64,000 bases of DNA from Cyclobacterium xiamenense (GTDB lineage Bacteria; Bacteroidota; Bacteroidia; Cytophagales; Cyclobacteriaceae). A program made the position numbers and the translations under genes. The first letter of the stretch is position 1, and every line of letters starts with the position of its first letter. The stretch spans positions 62,001 to 126,000 of the forward strand of contig NZ_WIOK01000003.1 in the NCBI RefSeq assembly GCF_009467825.1, given 5' to 3'. Shown here piece by piece: positions 47,244-56,178 of the stretch. The notes below the pieces were generated by a model, which saw nothing but the letters and a program-made list of their open reading frames with translations, ran no database searches and had not been told where the DNA came from.

Positions 47244-47605
47244 CGATTCCCGGCACCTGTTCCAAAATCCCGGGGAGTAACTTCGTTTTTGCATCTACCA
47301 AATAAAGCATGGTTTTTTACCATTAATCCCGCCAAAAATTATTTTTTACGTTAATTTGGGAATTCTAATTTTATTCTATTATTTATAGGAATAGAACATA
47401 TTTTGAGTATTTCATTTAACTGTGTTCTAGTTGCATAAAATAATATTTCAAAAAACAAAAGGCAAAAAAGAATTTGTATAAAACAAAATTTATCGTTCAA
47501 AAACACTGAATCGGGGCCAGTGTCTACGAAAAAGGCATGCAAACCCGGACTTTCCGGAAAATAACAAAACCGAAAACTTAATTAACTTTTAACACATTAC
47601 AAAAA
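47244..47605. other. AT-rich intergenic region, no gene seen
   Basis: 362 nt, markedly AT-rich in the middle. It probably holds the promoter of the following 79-residue gene; TAACTTTT near 47583 is a weak -7 candidate. No coding sequence recognised. Confidence 0.4.
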
Positions 47606-47845
47606 ATGATGGCGTCCAAAACAAAAGCGATTATGCAGATCCACCTGGACCAGAAAGATGCTCGCATCATCGGTCAGGACCTGCTGGAATACGCCGAGAC
47701 TTTAAGCGAAGCGTTGGGCATGGATACGTTTCGTATCCAGGAGGAGATGCAATCCGGGGATCTGAACCATTTGATCATCACGTTCAATTACTATTTTGGG
47801 GAATACATTGAGCTGTTGGATTCCGACCACCGCATCAGCTCCTGA
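47606..47845 (+). CDS. small acidic protein, unknown
   Basis: 79 residues starting MMASKTKAIMQIHLDQKDAR. Acidic and mostly helical, with FRIQEEMQSGDLNHLIITFN and a C-terminal YIELLDSDHRISS. No signal peptide or membrane segment. It has normal-looking codon use and a clear ATG (47606 or 47609). It stands 92 nt before the photolyase in the same direction and may share its transcript. Function unknown. Confidence 0.6.
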   Translation: MMASKTKAIMQIHLDQKDARIIGQDLLEYAETLSEALGMDTFRIQEEMQSGDLNHLIITFNYYFGEYIELLDSDHRISS

Positions 47846-47937
47846 AACCCTTGGGGGAGCGACAATTTTTCAATCAATCAATCCGAAAACAAAGAAGGGA
47901 AAAAGCTGCTTTATTGTAGGGAACCAAACAAGCAGCG

Positions 47938-49467
47938 ATGAAAAAAATAGTACGACTCATTCTGGGGGATCAATTAAACCCACACCATTCCTGGTTTACC
48001 GAAACGAGGGAGGAAGTGGTCTACCTAATGCTGGAAATGCGGCAGGAAACGGATTACGTCCGGCATCATGTACAAAAGGTGCTGGTGTTTTTTCAATCCA
48101 TGCGAAATTTTGCGGAGGAGTTGACAGAGAAAGGACATCGGGTACGCTACCTGCGTATCGATGACCCGGAAAACAGGCAGTGCCTGGAAAAAAACATTGG
48201 CAATTTGATTGACCGGGAGCAATTTGACCGATTTGAGTACCTACTTCCGGACGAGTACAGACTCGACCAACAGCTTCAGCGGATCTGTGAACAGCTACCC
48301 ATCAAAACGGCATGTTTTGATACCGAACATTTTTTGACTGACCGAATGGCCGTAAAAAGATTCTTTTCCGGTAAGAAAACCTACCTGATGGAATCCTTTT
48401 ACCGGTCCATGCGGCAGGAGTTCAGCGTATTGATGCAGGGAAAAAAGCCGCAGGGAGGAGAATGGAATTTCGATAAGGAAAACCGAAACGCATTCCGGGA
48501 AGAAGTATCGGTCCCTGATTTTCCGTCGTTTGATCGCGACATGGGATCGCTGTTGCAATCCATCCACAACGCTGGAGTACAGACACTAGGCGAGGTGGAC
48601 CCCAGCCGTTTTCCCTGGCCCTGCTCGCGGCAGGAATCACTAACCTTGCTAGACCATTTTCTCACACATCTGCTTCCTCATTTTGGCAGGTACCAGGATG
48701 CCATGCATACCGCCGAACCCTTTCTGTTTCACAGCCGGCTCAGCTTTGCACTGAATAGCAAGATGCTCCATCCATTGGAAGTGATCCGCGCGGCACAAGA
48801 TTGCCTGGAAAAGGATCCCGAAACCTACGGGTTGCCTCAGGTGGAGGGCTTTATCCGGCAAATTCTGGGATGGCGGGAATTTATGCGGGGAATCTATTGG
48901 GCGAAGATGCCGGACTATGCCCAGATGAACTTCTTTGGCCACAAACGAGCCCTACCCTCCTTTTTCTGGGATGGAAACACGAAAATGAATTGCCTGAAAC
49001 ATGCCATCGGCCAATCCCTGGAGCATGCCTACGCCCACCATATTCAGCGGCTGATGGTTACCGGAAATTTTGCCCTGATGGCCGGAATTGATCCGGACGA
49101 GGTGGATCGGTGGTACCTGGGTATTTATATTGATGCCATCGAATGGGTGGAAATCACCAATACAAGGGGCATGAGTCAGTTTGCCGATGGCGGTATCGTG
49201 GGTACCAAGCCCTATGTCTCCTCTGCCAATTATATTGATAAAATGAGCAACTATTGCGGTTCCTGCCATTATTCAAAAACCAAAAAAACGGGAGATAAAG
49301 CATGCCCTTTCAACAGTTTGTATTGGGCCTTTTACGAGCGAAACCGGGAAAAATTGGAAAATAATCCCCGCATCGGCTTCGTGTACAACACCCTCTCGAA
49401 AATGAAGCAAAAAGATGAAATACTAAAGCAGGCGGAAAGGTATTTGGAGAACCTGGAGGAGTTGTAA
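47938..49467 (+). CDS. FeS-containing (6-4) photolyase/cryptochrome (PhrB-like)
   Basis: 509 residues of the deoxyribodipyrimidine-photolyase-related family. The N-terminal antenna domain starts VRLILGDQLNPHHSW; the C-terminal FAD domain has GWREFMRGIYW and MVTGNFALMAGIDP. Four cysteines at 352, 440, 443 and 456 have the same spacing as the four [4Fe-4S] ligands of Agrobacterium PhrB. It is expected to repair (6-4) photoproducts with light, using FAD and probably a lumazine-type antenna. Monocistronic or paired with the small gene upstream. Confidence 0.92.
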   Translation: MKKIVRLILGDQLNPHHSWFTETREEVVYLMLEMRQETDYVRHHVQKVLVFFQSMRNFAEELTEKGHRVRYLRIDDPENRQCLEKNIGNLIDREQFDRFEYLLPDEYRLDQQLQRICEQLPIKTACFDTEHFLTDRMAVKRFFSGKKTYLMESFYRSMRQEFSVLMQGKKPQGGEWNFDKENRNAFREEVSVPDFPSFDRDMGSLLQSIHNAGVQTLGEVDPSRFPWPCSRQESLTLLDHFLTHLLPHFGRYQDAMHTAEPFLFHSRLSFALNSKMLHPLEVIRAAQDCLEKDPETYGLPQVEGFIRQILGWREFMRGIYWAKMPDYAQMNFFGHKRALPSFFWDGNTKMNCLKHAIGQSLEHAYAHHIQRLMVTGNFALMAGIDPDEVDRWYLGIYIDAIEWVEITNTRGMSQFADGGIVGTKPYVSSANYIDKMSNYCGSCHYSKTKKTGDKACPFNSLYWAFYERNREKLENNPRIGFVYNTLSKMKQKDEILKQAERYLENLEEL

Positions 49468-49989
49468 AAACCAGAACTGGTGTTGGGACTGGGTATACCC
49501 GAGCTGATCTGGGCAAGTGAGGTGCTTTTTTTTCACCACCGTTTGGTGCCGATTTTAACAGATTTTAGCTACGCCGGCAAGCTACGCTATCTGATAAATT
49601 CGATAGTTATTCGACCAATTTTTCTATGGGGTATTCGGGGTGATTCCCTAAAGACTGATTGTAAATTGTATCTACACCTTTTTATCCGAGGATGTACGAA
49701 TCCTGAAGCAGTAGCAATGCCGGGTTCCAGGGAAATGCGAACGGTGTATGCGTTCTCAAAAACGCATTCGACTAGCCATTGCAAATGGTTTTTGGGCGGT
49801 TACTATCTGTTGGCAGCTCAATGATAAGAGGGTGATGCTTCAAACTTCACCCAATGGTGGCCGGGTATAGCCAGTATCTCCCTCGCTGATAAATTTAATT
49901 AATGCAATGAATGATAAAGATTTATGGGTTAGGCAAACAAATAATCAGGGAAAAACGTTATATTTAATGTCATACTAACAATTAAAAAA
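49468..49989. other. intergenic region, no gene seen
   Basis: 522 nt. One frame (49480-49824) stays open but its translation has no family features and mixed composition. TATATTTA near 49961 could be a -7 box for the small open frame at 49990. Confidence 0.4.
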
Positions 49990-50109
49990 ATGTACTGGAG
50001 TCTCGACACGTTTTTTCAGCATAACCTACGGCTGAATGAAAACGAAAAATTAAAATTGATAAAAACCTATATTAAGAACCTAAAAAATGAAAAGAAAAAG
50101 AGGGGCTAA
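49990..50109 (+). CDS. possible 39-residue basic protein
   Basis: ATG 49990 to TAA 50107-50109 encodes MYWSLDTFFQHNLRLNENEK followed by a Lys-rich tail ending KNEKKKRG. A -7-like box TATATTTA lies about 22 nt upstream, and a strong hairpin-plus-T-run begins inside the last codons. The transcript could equally be a small RNA. No homology recognised. Confidence 0.35.
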   Translation: MYWSLDTFFQHNLRLNENEKLKLIKTYIKNLKNEKKKRG

Positions 50110-50127
50110 CCGCCCCTTTCTTTTTTT
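50089..50127. terminator. bidirectional terminator after the siroheme gene
   Basis: AGGGGC-TAACC-GCCCCT (50101-50117) with A-rich left and T-rich right flanks. It can end the sulfate-assimilation operon on the minus strand and the small unit on the plus strand. Confidence 0.8.
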
Positions 50128-50136
50128 GGTCTTTTT

Positions 50137-50712
50137 TCAATCCTTTTTTATTAGTCCTTCCGTCAACTTATTTAGTGCCTCTACCTTGTACTCAAAATCC
50201 CCCTTCAGGGTATCTCGGTATTTGTTGATGTTTTCCACCATTTCATTGATGTCTTCCGGAATGGTTTCTTCCAGCAATTGCCGCAATCGTTTGGCCGTTG
50301 TTGGGCTCTTGCCATTGGTACTAATAGCAATTTTCACGTTTCCCTTCGTGACGATTCCTCCCAGATAAAAGTCGCAAAACTCCGGCGTATCCGCCACATT
50401 GACCAGCAAATACCTTTCTTTGGCATCCCGGTAAACGGTTTTATTGACCTCCGGAAAGTTGGTTGCAGCGATCACCAAGTGCTTTTGATCCAAATAGCGC
50501 GAATGGTAGGCATCCTGTATCAAGCGAATCCGGGGATTATTGCGGGCGATTTCTCGGATTTCGTCAGAAATCTCCACGGATACGACCGTGACAGTGGCAT
50601 GCGGACTGGACTTAAGTAAAAAGGTGAGCTTTTCCAGCCCTACAAATCCCGCGCCTACCAGCAAGGTTTCGAGTTGATGGACTTTCAAAAAGATGGGATA
50701 CAATTCATTCAT
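50137..50712 (-). CDS. precorrin-2 dehydrogenase / sirohydrochlorin ferrochelatase (Met8/CysG-N-like)
   Basis: 191 residues. An N-terminal Rossmann domain has LLVGAGFVGLEKLTFLL, followed by VNVADTPEFCDFYLGGIV and ISTNGKSPTTAKRLRQLLEE, as in Met8p and the N-half of CysG. It oxidises precorrin-2 and probably inserts Fe2+ to give siroheme. It overlaps cobA by 8 nt and is the last gene of the operon whose sulfite reductase needs siroheme. Confidence 0.92.
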   Translation of the reverse strand: MNELYPIFLKVHQLETLLVGAGFVGLEKLTFLLKSSPHATVTVVSVEISDEIREIARNNPRIRLIQDAYHSRYLDQKHLVIAATNFPEVNKTVYRDAKERYLLVNVADTPEFCDFYLGGIVTKGNVKIAISTNGKSPTTAKRLRQLLEETIPEDINEMVENINKYRDTLKGDFEYKVEALNKLTEGLIKKD

Positions 50713-51496
50713 TGGACCAGGAAATCAATTGGTGTTCGCAAAGAACTTCTTCGTATACTTCTCGCAACCGAGGACTCTCCCGTACCACTTCGCCGATGAC
50801 AATGATCGCAGGAGCCCCAATCTGCTGCTCCGTCGCTTTCGCTACAATATCTTCCATGGTGCCCGCCACCACTTTTTCCTCCCGGGTGGTGCCCCGCTCG
50901 ACGATGGCGATGGGTTTGTCCGTGAGGCCCTGTGCTTCGTAGGTATGCACGATTTCCTTTAGCTTTTTGGTACCCATTAAGAGCACCACGGTGGCTTTGG
51001 AGCGGCAGGCCAGCTTGAGGTCGTCGGAAAGGGCGCCACTGGAGGTCGTGCCTGTAATTACCCAATAGCTCTCGGAAATGCCTCGCTTGGTCACAGGTAT
51101 GCCTACCGAAGCCGGAACGGCCACTGTGGACGAAATACCGGGAACCACCGCTGTATCTATTCCAAACTGCTGGATGTAATCCAATTCCTCCGCTCCTCTG
51201 CCAAATACAAAGGGATCTCCGCCTTTCAGGCGCACCACATGCCCGTATTTTTGGGCGTAGACCACACAAAGGCGATTGGTTTCATCCTGTGGGTTTTGGT
51301 GACTTCCATGGCGTTTGCCTACAAATATTTTCAGTGCCTTGTCTGGCGCATGGTGCAGCAGCGCCCGATCGATCAGGGCATCGTACAAGACCACATCGGC
51401 CTTGTTTAGTGCCAACACTCCTTTTAGGGTGATCAACTCCGGATCGCCCGGTCCTGCTCCCACCAGGGTTACGCGTGGTCTGACCTCATTCCTCAT
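50705..51496 (-). CDS. cobA: uroporphyrinogen-III C-methyltransferase
   Basis: 263-residue SAM-dependent enzyme that makes precorrin-2. Signatures: VGAGPGDPELITLKG at the N-terminus, VLYDALID, VRLKGGDPFVFGRGAEE, and VVPGISS. It overlaps the sulfite reductase stop by 4 nt and the Met8-like start by 8 nt, so the three are tightly coupled. Confidence 0.96.
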   Translation of the reverse strand: MRNEVRPRVTLVGAGPGDPELITLKGVLALNKADVVLYDALIDRALLHHAPDKALKIFVGKRHGSHQNPQDETNRLCVVYAQKYGHVVRLKGGDPFVFGRGAEELDYIQQFGIDTAVVPGISSTVAVPASVGIPVTKRGISESYWVITGTTSSGALSDDLKLACRSKATVVLLMGTKKLKEIVHTYEAQGLTDKPIAIVERGTTREEKVVAGTMEDIVAKATEQQIGAPAIIVIGEVVRESPRLREVYEEVLCEHQLISWSNE

Positions 51497-53598
51497 GCAT
51501 GTACTTCTTTAGACCTAAATTCACTGATCGCTTCGTAGACCTTCTCTGCCGTCTGGTAATACTCCCGGGCAAAATCTGCGGTAGGCGAATGCTGTTTGAT
51601 TTCGTAGACCAAATCGGAAAAAGAACCACCCAGGTCAATCTTGCCGGAATCGATGAAGTGCGCTTCAAATTCGGAAACAATGCTGGCGTAGCTATTAGTA
51701 TTTACTCCCTCGGCGGTCAAAATCGCCTTTGCGGCATTCACCATGCACGTGTATGCTTGATAGATCCCATCGGCCCATTTTTCGGCTTTCAAACTATCCT
51801 CCGCATCGGCCAGCTTCTCCCGGGCTTCCAGCAGCAGGGTAGACACCAGATCGATGACCACCCCGGCACATTCTCCTACTCCGATGGCTTTTACGTAAGG
51901 CTCCTCGTTGCCCCAATCGATGAAATCCGATTCCGTGATGGTATCCGTTCCCGCCAGGGGCTTGAGTAGTTCATAAAAATACATCTGTCCCTGACGCTCG
52001 TAGTACCGCGCATAGTTCTCCCCTTTTTCGGCTTGGGCCTTGTAATCGTCCAATAAAACGCGCAAGGCTTGCGGTCCGCGCTTACTCGGGATTTTAATGA
52101 CTTTGTCGGAAAAACGGCCTTTGCCGTCTCCAAACGTAGCTCCGCCCAACAGCACCTGCAAAGCCGGCAACACCGACTTACCTACCTTCATGGACATGCC
52201 TTGAAAACCGATGGAGGCCATGTTGTGCTGCCCGCAGGCATTCATGCAGCCGGATATCTTGATGGTGAGGTGTTTGTCCAGCAAAAACTCGGGGTATTCG
52301 TCCAAAATTACCTTTCCCATCACATCGGCAGCACCCGTACTGCTGGCAATTCCCAGGTTACAGGTATCGGTACCGGGGCAAGCCGTGATGTCTCCGATGG
52401 TATTGTAGCCATAGTCCGCCAAACCCAATTTTTTAAGCTCCTGGTAAAAAAACGGTACCAATTCTTCTTTCACGTCACGAATCAGAAAGTTCTGCCGCAG
52501 GGTAAACCGCAATTCATCGTTTGCATATTCCCTGATCAGCTTTGCCAGCTGCCGGGCCTCTTTGGTGTAGAAATCACCCAAACGCACTTTCACTCCCACA
52601 GCCACGTATCCGGGTTGTTTTTGAGGAAGGACGTTTGTCACTTTCCATCGCCTGTAATTTTCGTCGGTAGGAACGGTGAACGCCGGTATAACCGGGTTGG
52701 GTAAGGATTTGGAAGCCTCGTAGTCACTCACGTCGATCGGAAAGGATTGGTGCTGCAGGGCCATTTGCTCTTCGGCTACCAACCGTAAAAACTCCTCCAA
52801 ACCCAGGCCGTTGATGAGAAACTTCATGCGTGCTTTCATGCGCTTGGCTCGTTCCCCATGGCGGTCAAAGACACGTATCACCCCCTCTACAAACGGGATC
52901 AACTGATCCGTGGGTAAAAACTCGTGTACCACGTCTCCGTGCCGGGGTTGAGATCCCAATCCTCCACCCAAAAGCACCTTAAATCCGCGTTCTTCCGTAC
53001 CGTCTCCATGCGTCCTCAGTTTGGCAATAAATCCCAGGTCATGCAGGTAGGAAAGCGCCGTATCTTCTTCACTGGCGGAAAAGCTGATTTTGAATTTTCT
53101 GCCCATCTCCTGAGAAATGGGGTTGCGCAGCATGTACCGAAAGGTGGCATCCGCATAGGGTGTCACGTCGAAGGGTTCCCTGGGATCAATTCCCGCCGTT
53201 TCGGAAGCCGTGACGTTCCGGACGGTATTGCCGCATGCCTCCCGAAGGGTGACATCGTCTTTTTCCAGTTCGGCCCAAAGTTCCGGTGTTCGGTCCAGGC
53301 TCACGTAATGGATTTGGATGTCCTGCCGGGTGGTAATGTGCAGCCTTCCAGTGGAATATTTTTCGGAAACATCGCAGATACGGGTAAGCTGGGAAGATCG
53401 CACCCTTCCGTAGGGAAGTTTGATGCGGATCATCTGCACCCCCTCCTGTCGCTGTCCGTAGACGCCCCGAGCCAACCGGAGACTTCTGAATTTTTCCTCG
53501 TCTATTTTTCCATTTCGAAAAAGCTCGATTTTATTGGCCAATTCGACGATATCTTTTTCCACCAGGGGATTTTCGATTTCTGTTCTGAAACTTTGCAT
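51493..53598 (-). CDS. sulfite (nitrite) reductase hemoprotein with C-terminal HEPN-like helical domain
   Basis: 701 residues. Two ferredoxin-like/siroheme repeats; the siroheme-[4Fe-4S] ligands are C407/C413 (TACPGTDTCNLG) and C451/C455 (SGCMNACGQHN). The six-electron reduction of sulfite to sulfide fits its place between APS reductase and siroheme genes. Residues about 565-701 are an extra helical region (LEAREKLADAEDSLKAEKW..., YQAYTCMVNAAKAIL) that resembles a HEPN domain and is absent from classical CysI. No flavoprotein CysJ is adjacent, so the electron donor may be ferredoxin. Confidence 0.93.
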   Translation of the reverse strand: MQSFRTEIENPLVEKDIVELANKIELFRNGKIDEEKFRSLRLARGVYGQRQEGVQMIRIKLPYGRVRSSQLTRICDVSEKYSTGRLHITTRQDIQIHYVSLDRTPELWAELEKDDVTLREACGNTVRNVTASETAGIDPREPFDVTPYADATFRYMLRNPISQEMGRKFKISFSASEEDTALSYLHDLGFIAKLRTHGDGTEERGFKVLLGGGLGSQPRHGDVVHEFLPTDQLIPFVEGVIRVFDRHGERAKRMKARMKFLINGLGLEEFLRLVAEEQMALQHQSFPIDVSDYEASKSLPNPVIPAFTVPTDENYRRWKVTNVLPQKQPGYVAVGVKVRLGDFYTKEARQLAKLIREYANDELRFTLRQNFLIRDVKEELVPFFYQELKKLGLADYGYNTIGDITACPGTDTCNLGIASSTGAADVMGKVILDEYPEFLLDKHLTIKISGCMNACGQHNMASIGFQGMSMKVGKSVLPALQVLLGGATFGDGKGRFSDKVIKIPSKRGPQALRVLLDDYKAQAEKGENYARYYERQGQMYFYELLKPLAGTDTITESDFIDWGNEEPYVKAIGVGECAGVVIDLVSTLLLEAREKLADAEDSLKAEKWADGIYQAYTCMVNAAKAILTAEGVNTNSYASIVSEFEAHFIDSGKIDLGGSFSDLVYEIKQHSPTADFAREYYQTAEKVYEAISEFRSKEVHA

Positions 53599-53638
53599 GG
53601 TACTACTTTTTCAGTTTTTTAATTTGCAGTTGTGTCGA

Positions 53639-54364
53639 TCAGGCATTTTTTGTGAGTTGCCCGGGCTCGTGAAGGCCGCACTCCTTGTGGGAAGCTTCCC
53701 ACCACCAGCGGCCTGCCCGTGGATCCTCGCCGGGTACTATGGCCCGGGTACAGGGGGCACAGCCAATGCTAACGAATCCTTTGTCGTGCAGGGAGTTATA
53801 GGGAATTTTATGCTCCTTGATATAATCCAGCATCTGGTCCATTGACCAACGCAATAAGGGATTGTATTTGAGGATTTGGTTTCCTTCGTCCCATTCAAGC
53901 AGGGGCATCCGTTGTCGGTTTGAACTCTGCCCTGCGCGTAGACCGGTAACCCAAACACGGTTTCCCTTCAATGCCCGCCTGAGAGGCTCGACTTTCCGCA
54001 CAAAACAGCAAGCCTTACGCTTTTCTACGGACTGGTAAAAGCCGTTGATGCCATTTTCCTGCACCAGGTTCTGTACCGCGTCCGTTTCCGGATAGTAAGG
54101 CTGAATGGTCAGCCCGTACTTTCCTACCGTTTTTTCGAGGAGATCGTAGGTTTCATAAAACAACCTGCCTGTATCCAAGGTAAAGATTTTAACCGGAAGC
54201 TTGTGTTTGGCTATGATTTCGGTGATCACCTGATCCTCCTGCCCCAGCGAGGTGGAAAATACCACTTCCCCGGGAAAAAGATCGGTCAATAGCGCCAGGC
54301 CATCCCCGGGAGATAGCTTCTCTATCCGCCGGCTCAGTTCTTCTATTTCGGTTGCGTCAATCAT
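53639..54364 (-). CDS. cysH: adenylyl-sulfate (APS) reductase, thioredoxin-dependent
   Basis: 241 residues from ATG 54364 (MIDATEIEELSRR). PAPS-reductase fold with STSLGQEDQ and the C-terminal catalytic Cys229 in KECGLHEPG. The CC (119-120) and CxxC (202-205) pairs ligate a [4Fe-4S] cluster, which marks the APS-using type rather than PAPS, so no APS kinase is needed. It reduces APS to sulfite, feeding the next gene. An upstream in-frame extension runs into the promoter region and is rejected. Confidence 0.93.
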   Translation of the reverse strand: MIDATEIEELSRRIEKLSPGDGLALLTDLFPGEVVFSTSLGQEDQVITEIIAKHKLPVKIFTLDTGRLFYETYDLLEKTVGKYGLTIQPYYPETDAVQNLVQENGINGFYQSVEKRKACCFVRKVEPLRRALKGNRVWVTGLRAGQSSNRQRMPLLEWDEGNQILKYNPLLRWSMDQMLDYIKEHKIPYNSLHDKGFVSIGCAPCTRAIVPGEDPRAGRWWWEASHKECGLHEPGQLTKNA

Positions 54365-54434
54365 GGTGTTTCGGTTTTTCGTGAGGGGCTCCTTCCCTTT
54401 TGCGCTTCTATCTGCTTCTTGCCCAACGGCACAA

Positions 54435-54446
54435 GTACAAAAGTAC
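54435..54446 (-). promoter_or_regulatory. candidate cysH promoter with overlapping operator
   Basis: The minus strand carries TACTTTTG (54445-54438), a full -7 match. It lies inside the inverted repeat GTAC-AAAA-GTAC (54435-54446), with a direct repeat AAGTACA on the plus strand. A repressor such as the adjacent Rrf2 protein could bind here; this is inference. Confidence 0.35.
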
Positions 54447-54485
54447 ATAAAACCTACAAATTATATAGAGTAAATGGAAAAAAAA

Positions 54486-54902
54486 TTATTCGTTGGATAA
54501 AATATCCTGTAGGGTCTTCATTTCCAGGATTTTGAGGGTTTCATCCCGCACTTCTGCCATCACTTTGTTGAGCCCGCACTTCTCCTGGCTTTCGCACTCC
54601 TCGCAGGGTTCGTAGTAGTTGAGGCTCACGCATGGCAGCAAGGCAATGGGGCCATCCAACAGCCGGATAATGCGGGAAAGGGGGATTTGGTCCGGTTCCT
54701 TGATCAGGTAATAACCACCTCCTTTGCCCTTTTTGCTCCCCAAAAAGCCAGCTTTCTTCAATTCGAGGAGGATATTTTCCAAAAACTTGTGGGAGATCCC
54801 GTGTTTTTCCGAAATCTCCTGAATCAATATGGCTCCCTGATCTTTGTTTTTTCCCAGATAAGTCAGGGCATGAAACGCATATTTGGTTTTTTTTGAAAGC
54901 AT
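54486..54902 (-). CDS. Rrf2 family transcriptional regulator (CymR/IscR-like)
   Basis: 138 residues from ATG 54902 (MLSKKTKYAFHALTYLGKN). The N-terminal winged helix has IQEISEKHGISHKFLENIL and GSKKGKGGGYYL. Cys91, 100, 103 and 109 lie where IscR-type members bind an Fe-S cluster. It heads the cysH-sir-cobA-met8 cluster, so control of sulfur assimilation, by cluster status or by a cysteine-related signal, is likely but unproven. Confidence 0.9.
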   Translation of the reverse strand: MLSKKTKYAFHALTYLGKNKDQGAILIQEISEKHGISHKFLENILLELKKAGFLGSKKGKGGGYYLIKEPDQIPLSRIIRLLDGPIALLPCVSLNYYEPCEECESQEKCGLNKVMAEVRDETLKILEMKTLQDILSNE

Positions 54903-55143
54903 GGAGTGGACAGAAGGATTGAGAGGTCTAAAACGCTTGAATCGATTAAAGATAATCACTTTCGGCAAAAATGAACACGTTCTTTCCGAATTTATGATAA
55001 ATGGCAAGGAATGGACCCAATCCACCAAGCAATTTAGTTTGGGAAGTGTTGGAGCATTTACGGGATCGCCGCCGTCTAAATGGCGGCGTCGGTTCCCGAA
55101 GCCAGCGGGACAAATCGGAAGTAAGTGTCAGGTGATCAGAGAC

Positions 55144-56148
55144 CTACCGACCAAAAGACAGTCGGTAGTCGGAGATCTCAGCGGTTGCCAGGGTACCGGC
55201 AAATCCTTTTGGCATGCCCAGGGTGTAGGGGGAGGGCGACATCCATTGGCTGCGCACGCCCTCTACCTGCAAGATTCCCTTCGGATCCAAGGTTGCAAAC
55301 GCGTACAAGGGCGCCTCGTACGCGGCAATGTTGGGCAGGGAGGGATACTGTTCGTAATCGGCTTTGGGAAAACGATCCCGGCTTTGGTAGGCAGCCGCCG
55401 TCCAATGATAGGACATGCTGTTGATCTCCAGGTAGTCGATTCCATTTTGGTGGTGGTGGTAATCGATGTGGTCGTGCCCGTTGAAGCAGCAAATGACCTT
55501 TTCCTTGTGGCTTTCCATAATTTTTTGAATCTCCAAGCGGTTCTTTATTCCCCAGGTATAGTTCCACAAGCTTTGGTGCGAAAAGACAAGGGTAGGTAGC
55601 CGGGTTTCCGCCAAATCCGCTTTAAACCAGTCGATCTGTTCGGGGTGGACAAAGGTACGGGCGCTGTCCGGAATGTAAAAATTTGCCCGTTCGTAATCGA
55701 TATACTTCCCGTCCTGGAAAATGAAATTTGCATCCAGTACGATAAAATGATAGCCCCCAAAATCGTAAGAATAGTAGGTCTGGGGCATGCCCCAAAAATC
55801 CAGCATTTCCTTTTTGGAGTTCTTATCCATGTCGTGGTTGCCCAACACGTGGTATTTCGGTCCCCGAAAAGATTCCCAAATCCCCATAAACGCTCTATTG
55901 CTGCGCTCCCCCATGCAGAAATCCCCCAACTGAATGATGAAGTTGGCCTTTCGTTCCTCAGCCTCTTGAATGAACTGTTCGAGCCGATGGCTTGCATCTG
56001 GCATCAAGTCTTTGTGCACGTCTGCGACGATTCCAAATGTTAGTTTTTGACGGGGTACCGCCGAAGGCGCATAGCTAAGGCAGGTCCCCGTCGCTCCCGC
56101 CATCAAGGCAGCCATCCCTGTTTGGTGTAAAAATTTCCGTCGGTTCAT
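55144..56148 (-). CDS. Tat-exported calcineurin-like metallophosphoesterase
   Basis: 334 residues with a twin-arginine signal (MNRRKFLHQTGMAALMAG). Metal motifs: FGIVADVHKD, IIQLGDFC, VLGNHDMD, VFSHQSLW and FNGHDHIDYH. It hydrolyses an unknown phosphoester outside the cytoplasm. It starts 30 nt after the EEP-family gene stop, so the two may form an operon. A stem-loop without a U run lies at 55067-55088. Confidence 0.88.
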   Translation of the reverse strand: MNRRKFLHQTGMAALMAGATGTCLSYAPSAVPRQKLTFGIVADVHKDLMPDASHRLEQFIQEAEERKANFIIQLGDFCMGERSNRAFMGIWESFRGPKYHVLGNHDMDKNSKKEMLDFWGMPQTYYSYDFGGYHFIVLDANFIFQDGKYIDYERANFYIPDSARTFVHPEQIDWFKADLAETRLPTLVFSHQSLWNYTWGIKNRLEIQKIMESHKEKVICCFNGHDHIDYHHHQNGIDYLEINSMSYHWTAAAYQSRDRFPKADYEQYPSLPNIAAYEAPLYAFATLDPKGILQVEGVRSQWMSPSPYTLGMPKGFAGTLATAEISDYRLSFGR

Positions 56149-56178
56149 GGTTTGTGTATCTGCTTACTCCATCGATCT

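Noticed and set aside
49480-49824. 114-codon open frame after the photolyase
   Set aside because: Non-ATG start, no recognisable features, and composition unlike the neighbouring genes.
55067-55088. Stem-loop CGCCGCC/GGCGGCG downstream of the metallophosphoesterase
   Set aside because: No U run on either strand, so not called as an intrinsic terminator.
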